From positions 744,001 through 808,000 of the forward strand of contig NZ_BBYF01000002.1 in assembly GCF_001894745.1 (NCBI RefSeq): a stretch of 64,000 nucleotides of DNA, in the 5' to 3' direction. Origin of the DNA: Paenibacillus sp. NAIST15-1. Its GTDB lineage: Bacteria > Bacillota > Bacilli > Paenibacillales > Paenibacillaceae. Below the pieces are notes generated by a model, which worked only from the letters and a program-made list of their open reading frames with translations, was not told the origin of the DNA and did not search any database. Shown here piece by piece: positions 55,053 through 64,000 of this stretch; the stretch's first letter is position 1, and each line of letters begins with the position of its first letter. Position numbers and translations under genes: made by a program.

Positions 55053-56207
55053 TTGAAAGCAACGATATGGGCATGGGGGATCCTCTTGGGATTAAGTTTG
55101 CCGTCTCTCGCAGGTGCAGCAGGTACATACTCTGCCGAAAAGGTGTACACCGATCAGCAGAGCGGAGCGGTCTATTATAATGTTGAGCGAATTGATCTGG
55201 AGGCACGTGAGGAGCGTGTCGTCGTTCAAATGGCTGATGGGCAATGGAAGAAATGGGATCCGAGCATTCGGAGCATGCGAGTAGAAAAGGGTCAGCAGCA
55301 TCCTCTGCTCAAGACCAATTATGCAGATAATATTGAAGGCGGGATGCAGTATACGTATGATCCTGAGGATCAGGGAGTTGTGAAGGGTAAAGTGTTTCGT
55401 TCCTCGCCAGACCGCAAATGGGGAATCCATGAGCGGCTATATTTTGAACCGACTGCAGAAGGGTACATGACCACGGTTCATAGCTATATACTGCGCAACA
55501 ATCAAACAGGGCATACGAAGGAATGGCTTCGAACTAGCTATTCGACAGGGGCTGTCTGGCTCTCGGACAATCGCATCATATACAGCCGGTTGAATGGAGA
55601 GAAATCGAATCAAGAGGAGATTGTGATCTTCGACCCTGCAACAAGTCAATTGGAACGGATCGTATTCGGCAATCTTAGAGGCATTGATCCTGAGAAGGGA
55701 TACGTGGTATATACATTGAATAAGCCGGATCGTCCTCTATATGTGTTGGACTTGAAGAAGCGGATATCCAAGCTGTTGAAGGATTGGGCTGCTGCAGAGG
55801 CATATTTGCCGAAGATGGACAATGCCAAGGATGCTACCGCAGATTTGCCGACTGACTTCGATCTGGATGCATTGCCCGAGGAAAAAATAACGATGAAGAT
55901 CCAGCGCGATTACGAGGTTAAGGTTGATAAGGCATCGATTCGCGTGCCGATCGTATTTGAAGAAAAAGGGTATATTCGTATCCCTGTTAAACCGCTCGCG
56001 GATGCATGCGGCTGGCAGCTTATCAAGCTAGAGAAGCTGAAAAAGCAGAATGGCGCTCATCGATTTAAGCTTGTGAATGGCAGCCGAACTATGGAGCTGA
56101 ATGCGGAGAATAGTGTGCTGGAAGAAGGAACACTCTATGTTACACCTGATCAGATTAAGCAGCTTGGATACAAGTCAGTTCATGTGACTTACAATCCAGA
56201 ACGCTAA
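55053..56207 (+). CDS. secreted protein with C-terminal stalk (copper amine oxidase N-like) domain
   Basis: A 384-residue exported protein. Signal peptide (about 1-23) ends AGA. The middle (about 25-275) looks like a beta-rich repeat or propeller and is not recognised. The last 90 residues fit the Paenibacillus 'stalk domain' (DUF-type copper amine oxidase N-like): GYIRIPVKPLADACGWQL and RTMELNAENSVLEEGTLYV. TTG 55053 has AAAGGAG upstream. Confidence 0.75.
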   Translation: MKATIWAWGILLGLSLPSLAGAAGTYSAEKVYTDQQSGAVYYNVERIDLEAREERVVVQMADGQWKKWDPSIRSMRVEKGQQHPLLKTNYADNIEGGMQYTYDPEDQGVVKGKVFRSSPDRKWGIHERLYFEPTAEGYMTTVHSYILRNNQTGHTKEWLRTSYSTGAVWLSDNRIIYSRLNGEKSNQEEIVIFDPATSQLERIVFGNLRGIDPEKGYVVYTLNKPDRPLYVLDLKKRISKLLKDWAAAEAYLPKMDNAKDATADLPTDFDLDALPEEKITMKIQRDYEVKVDKASIRVPIVFEEKGYIRIPVKPLADACGWQLIKLEKLKKQNGAHRFKLVNGSRTMELNAENSVLEEGTLYVTPDQIKQLGYKSVHVTYNPER

Positions 56208-56239
56208 TCCATACTCATAACGATAAGGTATTGGTTTCG

Positions 56240-56271
56240 ATAGGGGATGCATCTGCATGCCCTATTTTTAT
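56240..56271 (+). terminator. terminator of the stalk-domain gene
   Basis: ATAGGGGATGCA pairs with TGCATGCCCTAT around TC, followed by TTTTA. The gap 56208-56587 otherwise holds a TATAAT at 56471 with no good -35. Confidence 0.75.
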
Positions 56272-56587
56272 TCGTCCATAATAGGCGCTGCAGCCGATCC
56301 ACAATACCATCATGCTGTGTTCCAAATGCTATCTTACGGTGGTATATGTGATGGTCGTAAACATACTTCATGCTGGATTGGTAAATGATTCAATCCGTCT
56401 CCTTCGGAAGGTGATGTGCTAGTTCTTGGTTCGTATCTGGTAAGTGGACAATAAGTCGATAAGTATGGACTATAATCAAAACCATAAACCTGTACAGCAG
56501 GTATAATAGTTGCAACATCTTGAAAACGCTTCCTTCGCGATGGAGTTCGCATTTCACACATTTCATGTAACGAAAGGAGTCGAATTG

Positions 56588-58264
56588 ATGAACAAGATGA
56601 AGAAATGGGCAAGCTTCATTGTCGCTGCCGTCCTGCTTATGTTCACCTTCCACACAGCCTTTGCCGAAGAAAATGAGCTCAAGGAGCCAGATGGAATGAG
56701 AAATGTAGCGAGCGGAATATCTTATTCTTATTCTCAGCCCCCTCATGAAAATTACCCAGATGATGGAACGAAGTTGACAGATGGCAAATATGGTGACGTC
56801 AATGACTTCATGGATGGGAACTGGTCGGGATTGTTGAAGGGGAAGACGAGAGAAATCACATTTGACTTAGGTGAGAGCAAGTCGATCGGCCGAATTAAAT
56901 CACACTTTCTCTATAACAACAGCGTAGGCATTTATACACCGACCATAGTGTCTTACTATGCATCCGAGGATGGCCAGAATTGGGCTCCGGTGAAGTACAT
57001 GAATTCTCCAGCCCCGCTATGGTCTGATATTCCGACAGCTGGCTATGAATATGTATGGGATGCTGCAACAGATCGAGTTCCTCATCCTTCCAGTCAAGCG
57101 AAGAAGATCTATGCGCGCTATGTGAAGATCGCAGTCACCACACAAATATGGGTGTTCATGGATGAGGTAGAGATCTGGGGTGTTGACGGCAAGACGTCTG
57201 ATGCGTATGCTCTTCGTCCAGTAACACCATCGTATTTGAAGCCGGGTAATGATACAGCAGGAATCCGCGATCTGTGGCTTATGTACAATGGAATGTACGA
57301 TAATAATCGAGGCAATTGGACGAAGGAGAAGCTCATGCCGTATGTCAGCTACGTCGATAGTAATGGTCAGCCGACAGACTGGATGTATGACGGCACGCTC
57401 GTGCTAGGCCTTCGTACGCCGGATTTCCAACGGGACTTTGGGTATTCAGCAAATCTTGAAGACTGGAAATGGTATTTGGATAAGACGTTCAAGCCGGGCG
57501 GAGACCTGAGCGCATTGAATGACACGGTTAAAGAAGTGGGAGAGAAGCTGAATGATCTGAACCATAAGATGAAGGTTGTTATCATGATCCCGAATCCGGG
57601 TGAGGGGATATCCAACTTTGGAGATATCGACGGAGATGGCATTTCTGAGAACTTTGTACCAAGTGAGGTAGGGGAAGAGCAGTCCTATGCGAATCGGCAG
57701 AAGGCTGTTGACTGGTATTTGGAACAAGTCAGAACAAAATGGATGAAAGGCCGTTATGACAGCTTGGAGATCTCCGGCATGTACTGGCTGGATGAAGGGG
57801 TATCAAACGGGAAGACGTCAGATGAAAGGTTAATTAAGCATATTGGAGAAATTGTGCATAAACGCGGACAGAAGCTGTTCTGGATTCCATACTTCGGTGC
57901 GAATAAGAATTATGCGGCTCGGGCTCTGGGATTCGATGCAGCAGCGCTTCAGCCGAACCACTTCTGGGACGGCAGCAATCCAGAACGAATTGAGGACGCA
58001 GCTTATTTGGCGAAGCATCATGGTCTCGGTGTTGAGTTAGAGACAGACGAAGCGATGTTCGAGAATGAAGCTTCACGCGGGAATTATATTGATTACTTGA
58101 ACGGTGGGGTCGATTATGGATACATGACGGAAGCGTTCAAGGCCTATTACCAAGGAGTTGATTCCTTGCTCACCAGTTCACGCAGCAGTGACCCTCGGAT
58201 TCGTGAGCTATATGATTGGATGTATCAATTTGTGAAGGGGACGTATCAGAAGCAGCCTCGATAA
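56588..58264 (+). CDS. secreted discoidin-DUF4855 protein, copy 1
   Basis: A 558-residue exported protein. Signal peptide (about 1-27) ends in AFA. An F5/8 type C (discoidin)-like domain follows (about 35-205): DDGTKLTDGKYGD, EITFDLGESKSIGRIK and YARYVKIAV. The DUF4855 domain (about 215-555) has the ten-or-so conserved blocks LMYNG, KLMPYVSYVD, MKVVIMIPNPG, GMYWLDEG, FWIPYFG, AALQPNHFW, LGVELETDE and YDWMYQFV. It looks like a glycoside-hydrolase-type barrel. Activity is not known. ATG 56588 follows AAAGGAG. Confidence 0.8.
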   Translation: MNKMKKWASFIVAAVLLMFTFHTAFAEENELKEPDGMRNVASGISYSYSQPPHENYPDDGTKLTDGKYGDVNDFMDGNWSGLLKGKTREITFDLGESKSIGRIKSHFLYNNSVGIYTPTIVSYYASEDGQNWAPVKYMNSPAPLWSDIPTAGYEYVWDAATDRVPHPSSQAKKIYARYVKIAVTTQIWVFMDEVEIWGVDGKTSDAYALRPVTPSYLKPGNDTAGIRDLWLMYNGMYDNNRGNWTKEKLMPYVSYVDSNGQPTDWMYDGTLVLGLRTPDFQRDFGYSANLEDWKWYLDKTFKPGGDLSALNDTVKEVGEKLNDLNHKMKVVIMIPNPGEGISNFGDIDGDGISENFVPSEVGEEQSYANRQKAVDWYLEQVRTKWMKGRYDSLEISGMYWLDEGVSNGKTSDERLIKHIGEIVHKRGQKLFWIPYFGANKNYAARALGFDAAALQPNHFWDGSNPERIEDAAYLAKHHGLGVELETDEAMFENEASRGNYIDYLNGGVDYGYMTEAFKAYYQGVDSLLTSSRSSDPRIRELYDWMYQFVKGTYQKQPR

Positions 58265-58394
58265 GCCTCGATAAACGATGAATGGGGAGCGCAGCGAAGC
58301 ACGGAATAGACATAAGTCATCAAGAATGGGTGATCAACCCATGCTTACTCAATACACGATTTTATTGAAAAATCGACGAGAGGGGTTTTTATTG

Positions 58395-60077
58395 ATGATT
58401 AAGTTGAAGAGAGTCGTGAGCTTCGTCGCAGCTTCTATCATGCTGCTGTCCACCTTCCAAGCTGCATTAGCGGTAGATATTGAACCTACAGTGGCCACCG
58501 ATGGGATGAGGAATTTGGCAAGCGGGATTTCGTATTCCTTCACCCATCAGCCACCTGATGAAAATTACCCAGACGATGGAACGAAGCTGACAGATGGAAA
58601 GTATGGAGATGCCAATGATTTTATGGATCCGAACTGGACCGCATTGTTAAAAGGAAAGACGCGTGAAATCATATTTGATTTGGGCGAAAGCAAATCGATT
58701 GGGAAGATTAAGTCTCACTTTCTCTACAATCATGAAGTAGGCATCTATACACCAGAAATTGTCTCCTATTATGCCTCAGAAGACGGGATGAATTGGGCCC
58801 CTGTAAAATACATGAATTCTCCGGTACCGCTCTGGACCAATATTCCGACTGCAGCCTATGATTATGTGTGGGACGCAGCGGTAGATCGAGTTCCCCATCC
58901 ATCCAGTCAAGCGAAGAAAATCTATGCCCGGTATGTGAAAATTGCCGTTACGACAGAGATTTGGGTGTTCATGGACGAAGTGGAGATATGGGGTGTAGAT
59001 GGAAAAACAGCGGATGCATATGCGCTTCGCCCAGTCACATCTTCTTATTTGAAGCCGGGAAATGATACGGCAGGCATTCACGATCTGTGGCTCATGTACA
59101 ACAGTATGTATAGTAATGATCGCGGCAATTGGACAAAGGAGAAGCTCATGCCGTACGTCAGTTATGTTGACATCAACGGAGAGCCGCAGGACTGGATGTA
59201 TGATGGAACGCTTTTATTAGGCATTCGTACGGCGGATTACCAGCGGGATTTTGGGATTAACGCAGTACTTGATGACTGGAAATGGTATCTGAACAAAATG
59301 TTCAAGCCGGGCGGGGATTTGAGCGAGTTAAATGCTGCTGTGACAGAAGCAGGGAATAAGCTGAATGATTCGCATCATAAGATGAAAGTCGTCATTATGA
59401 TTCCGAATCCTGGTGAGACGATTTCCAATTTTGGAGATGTCGATGGGGACGGGATCTCTGAGAACTTTGTGCCTAGTGATGTTGGCGCGGAACAATCCTT
59501 TACGAATCGGAAAAAGGCTGTTGATTGGTATTTGGATCAAGTAAGAACAAAATGGATGAAAGGCCGATACGACCGTTTGGAATTGGTTGGAATGTATTGG
59601 ATGGCCGAATCGATGGGACGAGACAATTCATCGGACGAGAAGTTGGTCAAGTATGCTGGAGATATCGTGCATAAGAGAGGACAGAAGCTGTTCTGGGTTC
59701 CGAATTTTGGTGGCAACAGGAACTATGCAGCACGTGCGATAGGGTTCGACGCGACAGCGCTGCAGCCGAACCATTATTGGGGTGGAACTAACCCAGATCG
59801 GATTGAAGATGCGGCGTACTTAGCGAAGCATCACGGTCTAGGTATTGAGATGGAGATGGATGAGGATGCATTCACGAATGATGCATCACGCGACTATTAC
59901 ATTGATTATTTGAATGGAGGGGTCGACTTTGGCTATATGAACGAAGCATTCATGGCTTATTACCAAGGTGTAGATGCCCTGCTCGACAGTTCTCGCAGCA
60001 GTGATCCGCGGATTCGTGAGCTTTATGATTGGATGTACCAATTTGTGATGGGTACGTATCAGAAGCAGCCTCGATAA
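58395..60077 (+). CDS. secreted discoidin-DUF4855 protein, copy 2
   Basis: A 560-residue paralogue of the protein before it, very similar along its length (roughly four-fifths identity by eye) with the same discoidin-DUF4855 layout. It starts after GAGAGGGG at ATG 58395. The gap to copy 1 is 130 bases. The high identity suggests recent tandem duplication. Confidence 0.8.
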   Translation: MIKLKRVVSFVAASIMLLSTFQAALAVDIEPTVATDGMRNLASGISYSFTHQPPDENYPDDGTKLTDGKYGDANDFMDPNWTALLKGKTREIIFDLGESKSIGKIKSHFLYNHEVGIYTPEIVSYYASEDGMNWAPVKYMNSPVPLWTNIPTAAYDYVWDAAVDRVPHPSSQAKKIYARYVKIAVTTEIWVFMDEVEIWGVDGKTADAYALRPVTSSYLKPGNDTAGIHDLWLMYNSMYSNDRGNWTKEKLMPYVSYVDINGEPQDWMYDGTLLLGIRTADYQRDFGINAVLDDWKWYLNKMFKPGGDLSELNAAVTEAGNKLNDSHHKMKVVIMIPNPGETISNFGDVDGDGISENFVPSDVGAEQSFTNRKKAVDWYLDQVRTKWMKGRYDRLELVGMYWMAESMGRDNSSDEKLVKYAGDIVHKRGQKLFWVPNFGGNRNYAARAIGFDATALQPNHYWGGTNPDRIEDAAYLAKHHGLGIEMEMDEDAFTNDASRDYYIDYLNGGVDFGYMNEAFMAYYQGVDALLDSSRSSDPRIRELYDWMYQFVMGTYQKQPR

Positions 60078-60091
60078 TTGGTTCGGCTTAT

Positions 60092-60132
60092 AGAAGATGG
60101 CTACGGTGCACTCCGGTTCATCTTCTTTTTAT
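60092..60132 (+). terminator. terminator after DUF4855 copy 2
   Basis: AGAAGATG (60092-60099) pairs with CATCTTCT (60119-60126), then TTTTTATTT. Confidence 0.85.
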
Positions 60133-60225
60133 TTCTATGGGCCATACTCTGGTCATCCATCGGTGTTTTTGAAGCCGCATGATGAGATTACGGAACTGCA
60201 AGTGCTAATACAGATGTTCTAAAAA

Positions 60226-60252
60226 ATGGGGCTGCCGCATGGCAGCTCTTTT
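60226..60252 (+). terminator. second hairpin in the gap
   Basis: GGCTGCCGCATGGCAGC stem of about seven base pairs followed by TCTTTT. Confidence 0.6.
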
Positions 60253-60351
60253 GCATGACTTCTCAGAGAATAGAATATTTATTAGTTGAATAGTTTATCC
60301 AGTTTGATATGATGAGATAGGTTGAATTATCCAAAAATGAGAGGTCGATTC

Positions 60352-60438
60352 ATGAAGGGAGTGGGTACGAAGAGAATTGTAAGCGTTTTGCTATCAATTT
60401 TATGTAAACGCTTTATTGCAAAGATTAAAGGAGAGTGA
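60352..60438 (+). CDS. 28-residue upstream open frame of the third DUF4855 gene
   Basis: ATG 60352 follows GAGAGG and the frame reads MKGVGTKRIVSVLLSILCKR... to TGA 60436-60438, which overlaps the start region of the next gene. It may be a leader or chance; no family is recognised. Confidence 0.3.
   Translation: MKGVGTKRIVSVLLSILCKRFIAKIKGE
60378..60416 (+). promoter_or_regulatory. cre-like inverted repeat before the third DUF4855 gene
   Basis: TGTAAGCGTTTTGC (60378-60391) and TGTAAACGCTTTAT (60403-60416) each resemble the CcpA cre box except at the last two positions. Their cores AAGCGTTT (60381-60388) and AAACGCTT (60406-60413) are exact inverses. This suggests carbon-source control. Confidence 0.45.
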
Positions 60439-60442
60439 ATTT

Positions 60443-63400
60443 GTGAAAGTAAAGAAAAGCATAAGCCTGCTGACTGCTTCCTTCATGCTTGCTTCTGTGA
60501 TCATGACATCGTTTTTCTCAACAATAGTGTCTGCAGATTATTTGCCCAAAAACAGTGAAAAATCCAATGGCGCTTCGAATATTGTGATTATGAACACCGG
60601 ATATGATAACCGAGAGAATACGAATGGCACGAAGAGAGGGGAGTACGGGAAGGATCATTTTCTCCCTTATGTAGGATACTTGAATCAAGATGGAATTGCA
60701 GAGGATGCGTTCTTCGATACATTCCTCCTGCTCACGAAGACATCCCCCTACAAGGGCAGTCTCACTCGCTATTACCCATGGGCGGCAGGAAGCAATCCAG
60801 GAACTTGGCAGGATTGGAAATGGTCGATAGATCGCTTGTTCGAGAAGGGGTTGCAGCTTGATGGCTTGGATGCAGCAGTTGAACAGGTGGGGAAGGATTT
60901 GCATGAACCAAATAAAAAGGTAAACGTGTACGTTACATTGCCTTTCCCAGATCCACAGAGCAAGAACTTTGGGGATTTCAATGGCGATGGCACAGTGAAA
61001 AATCTAGAAAACTTGAACACGCGCAAAGAGTTAATCCGCTGGTACATCGACACGTTAACCGCTCGTTTCGAGCAACAGCAGTATAAGCATTTGAAGCTGA
61101 GCGGCTTCTATTGGCTCCAAGAGGATCTCGATACAACTGTACCTGGGGAGCAGGAGAGTACGGCATTCGCATCCCAGTATTTGCAGCAGCAGCACGGCAT
61201 GCGTCTGGGCTGGCTTCCGTGGTATGGTGCAGGGGAGAAGGCGAATGGGAACCGGCTAGGCTTTGACTTCTCAGCCCTTCAGCCGAACCATTATGGCGAC
61301 GACAGCACCACAATTGAGCGGGTGGAAGAGATAGCGGACTTGGCTTATGCCAATGAAGCGGGAGTCAAAGTAGAGCTTGATCAGCGTATTGTGGACGCTC
61401 CGCGGTATCGTCAAGCATTTTACAACTATTTAATTACAGGTGTGAAGAAGCAGTTTATGAATCAGTCTCTTCTTGCGTATTATCAAGACGTGTACGCAAT
61501 CTATGATCTCTATCATTCTGAGGTACCGGAGGCGAAGCAGATGTATACGGATCTATACAGGTTTGCCACGGGCAAGTTTATTCCTCCGCAAGGGAATTTT
61601 GCAGGCAGAGTAGTTGATCGTCAGGGCAATGGTATCGCAGGAGCAACGTTAACGGATAAGGCAGGGAATGCTGTCACCACTGATACAGATGGTCAGTTCG
61701 CGATGAACGGTCTGTATGCAACAGAGAATTCCTTTGTCGTAGAGAAACAAGGATTATCCAGCAAATCTATTGGCGTCAACATCCATGATAAGCAGACGAT
61801 TTATCGCGATATTATGCTAGAGAATTCTGGTGAGTCGACAGTAACAGAATCTCGTTCGCTCGTAGATTTTGAAAGCGATATTAAATCTGGAACGAATAAC
61901 GGTGACCATGTCAAGCGGACAACGGTTACAGATGCTACATACGTGCTGCAAGGAGAGAAGTCGCTGAAGATTGATTTCAAGGCGTATCCACATAGCTGGA
62001 TCGCGGCGTATATCGACTCCGATTATGACGGGTTCGAGAAGGAGCTTCCAGAAGAATCCTATCCAGCCTATGCACTCAAGGATTGGAGCGAGTATGATGC
62101 TGTTAGCTATGCGGTATACAATGCTTCTTCCAAGCCACAGGAGATTCGCGAGGTCTATATGTATGAATATGATTGGGGCAAGACCTATGCCAGAAACATC
62201 ATGTTCCCGCCTGGTCAATGGACCATTATTACGAAGTCGATTCAGGAGCTGAAGCAGGCAGGAATCAATACGGAAAATATCATTCGCTTTGCCCTTATGC
62301 GCAACAGGCAATCGGAGGACGCCACGTTTTACCTTGATGATCTGAAGCTATTAAAATATGAAGCGAACCGTACTGCTCCGGAATATCGGATCATGCTTCC
62401 TTCTAAGCTGGAAACCATGGATGTTGGGGCGTTGTGGACACCTATTGTAATCGACAAAAATGATGCCCAACAAAAGAAAGTACATGCGGTCTTCGCGAGC
62501 TCGGACTCAAGCATTGTTGAAGTGACCTCAGATGGCAAGCTGCAGGCTATCAAGCCTGGAACTGTCGTGATTCGCGCACAAGTAGGTCCGGTAGAAGTGG
62601 AGTCTGTCGTAATTGAGGTTGCTCCTTGGGCCTATAATCAGATAATGGGGAATGAAACACCACTATCTATCAACCATGGCTTCCAAAATCCAGTACTTCA
62701 CGATCCATTGCAGGGTGGAACGCAATATGTCATGAAAACCGGCAGCAACTTGAAGATTGCTCACAAGTACAATGACTGCAATGATATGTGGATTGTGTTC
62801 GATCATGCTGGTGCGAATAAGCTCTACGGGATGAAAGAATGGAGGCTTAGTCCGAATGTGGACAAGGATGCCGATCCCGACTTGACGCGCCCATCGACTA
62901 TGTTGTGGCCTGATATATCGGATTGGATTGGCCCTTATATCGTTGGTGCCAATGATAATGGCAACGGCAAAGGTCAGGATTTCACGGGTGGCAATCATAA
63001 TTATGATGGCGGCGAGAACAGTTCTACGACAGGAAGAACCGTTAAATATAATGTGTGGGTGGACGGGAAACAGCTTCAAGATGGGACAGCAATCGCCGGG
63101 ACCAAGGTGAAAATTGAGGTTGTGAATCGAATTCAGGGCTTCAATACGAAGGAGCAGGACGGACGTGGTCGTGAAATCTTGCAGGAGACGGTTACGTATG
63201 AAATCGAAGGCGGCAAAGTACAAGTTCATACGGAAATTATGCCTCTGGAAGAGATTACGTTATATCGTTATTATGGATTGCAGTCCGTCAACGGAGCATG
63301 GAATCAAGAAGTACGCTACTATGCAGGGGAGACGGAAGTAGGCAGAAGCGGCTCGGGTGTGTATAGTGATTCGGGAACGAAAGCCCAGCATCCAGACGTA

Positions 63401-64000
63401 GATAAGTATTGGCTGAGTTCAGCAGTACAGGATGGGAGCCAGCATCAGCTGCTCGTGACGCTGAATCGCAATTACGGACTTGGTAAATTGCAATATCTGG
63501 CTGATGATCAACCGATTGTCTTTACTCAGAAGTATGGGAAATCCTACTTCCTGCAAGTCTTTAACAAATCAGTTGTATTGGAACAGGGAGAGAAGGTTGG
63601 CTGGCAGGGAACCTATCAATTCTTTTCTACTCCAGCACAGGAAAGAACGATTAGATTGCTGAGCCAGTATGCCAATGGATATGCTGTACCTACAGAAGAT
63701 GCTATCTATCATTGGGAAGTCATCGGTGATGCGGTTGAGAAAATCAGTGAATCCAGTAACAGCGTGACCATGAAGGGGGTAAAACCAGGTACGGCAGCGG
63801 TTAACGTTACAATGAACTACAATGGCAAGTCAGAAACCTTCCGTTCTACGGTACAAGTAGGGGACAGCGGGATCGTAGATACTACTGAACTTCAGCAGCT
63901 GTATGAGGAGGTATCGTGGTTGCTTCAGCAAACAGGTAGTGAATTCATTCAGGCCAAATGGCAATTGGGAGAAAAAACGATTGAGGTCATGAGACATCTG
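60443..64000 (+). CDS. large secreted DUF4855 multidomain protein, 3' end outside window
   Basis: At least 1186 residues with no stop in this window. Signal peptide (about 1-32) is followed by a DUF4855 domain (about 45-380) that is more divergent than in the two previous copies: MNTGYDN, FLPYVGYLN, VNVYVTLPFPD, GFYWLQED and FSALQPNHYG. Next come a carboxypeptidase-regulatory-like domain (about 390-450), a long beta-rich region resembling carbohydrate-binding modules, and two Big_2-type segments with KLQAIKPGTVVIRA and KGVKPGTAAVNV. GTG 60443 follows AAAGGAGAG. It may be surface-attached by a C-terminal part not seen here. Confidence 0.75.
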   Translation, partial: MKVKKSISLLTASFMLASVIMTSFFSTIVSADYLPKNSEKSNGASNIVIMNTGYDNRENTNGTKRGEYGKDHFLPYVGYLNQDGIAEDAFFDTFLLLTKTSPYKGSLTRYYPWAAGSNPGTWQDWKWSIDRLFEKGLQLDGLDAAVEQVGKDLHEPNKKVNVYVTLPFPDPQSKNFGDFNGDGTVKNLENLNTRKELIRWYIDTLTARFEQQQYKHLKLSGFYWLQEDLDTTVPGEQESTAFASQYLQQQHGMRLGWLPWYGAGEKANGNRLGFDFSALQPNHYGDDSTTIERVEEIADLAYANEAGVKVELDQRIVDAPRYRQAFYNYLITGVKKQFMNQSLLAYYQDVYAIYDLYHSEVPEAKQMYTDLYRFATGKFIPPQGNFAGRVVDRQGNGIAGATLTDKAGNAVTTDTDGQFAMNGLYATENSFVVEKQGLSSKSIGVNIHDKQTIYRDIMLENSGESTVTESRSLVDFESDIKSGTNNGDHVKRTTVTDATYVLQGEKSLKIDFKAYPHSWIAAYIDSDYDGFEKELPEESYPAYALKDWSEYDAVSYAVYNASSKPQEIREVYMYEYDWGKTYARNIMFPPGQWTIITKSIQELKQAGINTENIIRFALMRNRQSEDATFYLDDLKLLKYEANRTAPEYRIMLPSKLETMDVGALWTPIVIDKNDAQQKKVHAVFASSDSSIVEVTSDGKLQAIKPGTVVIRAQVGPVEVESVVIEVAPWAYNQIMGNETPLSINHGFQNPVLHDPLQGGTQYVMKTGSNLKIAHKYNDCNDMWIVFDHAGANKLYGMKEWRLSPNVDKDADPDLTRPSTMLWPDISDWIGPYIVGANDNGNGKGQDFTGGNHNYDGGENSSTTGRTVKYNVWVDGKQLQDGTAIAGTKVKIEVVNRIQGFNTKEQDGRGREILQETVTYEIEGGKVQVHTEIMPLEEITLYRYYGLQSVNGAWNQEVRYYAGETEVGRSGSGVYSDSGTKAQHPDVDKYWLSSAVQDGSQHQLLVTLNRNYGLGKLQYLADDQPIVFTQKYGKSYFLQVFNKSVVLEQGEKVGWQGTYQFFSTPAQERTIRLLSQYANGYAVPTEDAIYHWEVIGDAVEKISESSNSVTMKGVKPGTAAVNVTMNYNGKSETFRSTVQVGDSGIVDTTELQQLYEEVSWLLQQTGSEFIQAKWQLGEKTIEVMRHL

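Noticed and set aside
1-64000. CRISPR array, rRNA or tRNA genes
   Set aside because: No regularly spaced repeats and no tRNA- or rRNA-like sequence was recognised by reading; a covariance scan would be needed to be sure about tRNAs.

Overview
The window looks like chromosomal DNA of a spore-forming Paenibacillus, by content a relative of the P. alvei / P. thiaminolyticus group (inferred, no search was run). Supporting signs are the Bacillus-type ribosome binding sites with many TTG/GTG starts, the XerS recombinase, Spo0F-like signalling proteins, the c-di-AMP riboswitch before a LysM-3D wall protein, S-layer (SLH) and stalk-domain secreted proteins, and a family of DUF4855 secreted proteins. 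No rRNA, tRNA, CRISPR array or intact prophage was seen.

Layout. Bases 1-6926 are the 3' end of a trans-AT polyketide cluster. They hold the last part of a PKS megasynthase (degenerate carrier domain, KS-less module remnant, degenerate DH, intact ACP, thioesterase), PksG-like and PksH-like beta-branching enzymes, a metallophosphoesterase and an Sfp-type phosphopantetheinyl transferase. The cluster ends at a hairpin near 7000. From 7315 the content is housekeeping: thyA-dfr, gltD, topB, a HAD phosphatase, an ArsR-like regulator divergent from an MFS exporter, and an orphan PhnC-like ATPase. Bases 17800-23860 hold two signalling modules: an FG-GAP lipoprotein with an OmpR/HK pair, and a membrane-anchored Spo0F-like receiver with a Cache-HAMP histidine kinase. 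A polar amino-acid ABC transporter follows. Then come the riboswitch-controlled 3D-domain protein, a polysaccharide deacetylase, and pyrK-pyrD with a perfect Fnr-type palindrome upstream.

Bases 31300-34030 are an envelope-stress operon (PspA, DUF350, DUF4178, DUF4247 lipoprotein) behind a textbook sigma-W promoter. After XerS and a MATE exporter comes a protein joining a degenerate extracellular nuclease fold to a K+-channel pore. Next is an ABC-F ribosome-protection gene with a leader peptide and terminator (attenuation), then a periplasmic-type histidine phosphatase, then a complete rbsRKDACB ribose operon with a perfect cre box and two tandem hairpin repeats between rbsD and rbsA.

The last part is cell-surface biology and decay. 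It has a 339-bp internally deleted IS3-family element, a CAP-SLH protein, a wrecked tyrosine recombinase, mprF with a divergent synthase domain, cidA/lrgB-type genes, a stalk-domain protein, and three consecutive DUF4855 proteins. The first two of these are a recent tandem duplication; the third is a large multidomain protein running off the window.

The observations most worth following are the nuclease-fold/K+-channel fusion, the KS-less PKS terminus, the ABC-F attenuator, the Fnr box before pyrKD, the sigma-W PspA operon, the membrane-tethered Spo0F-like protein and the DUF4855 cluster.
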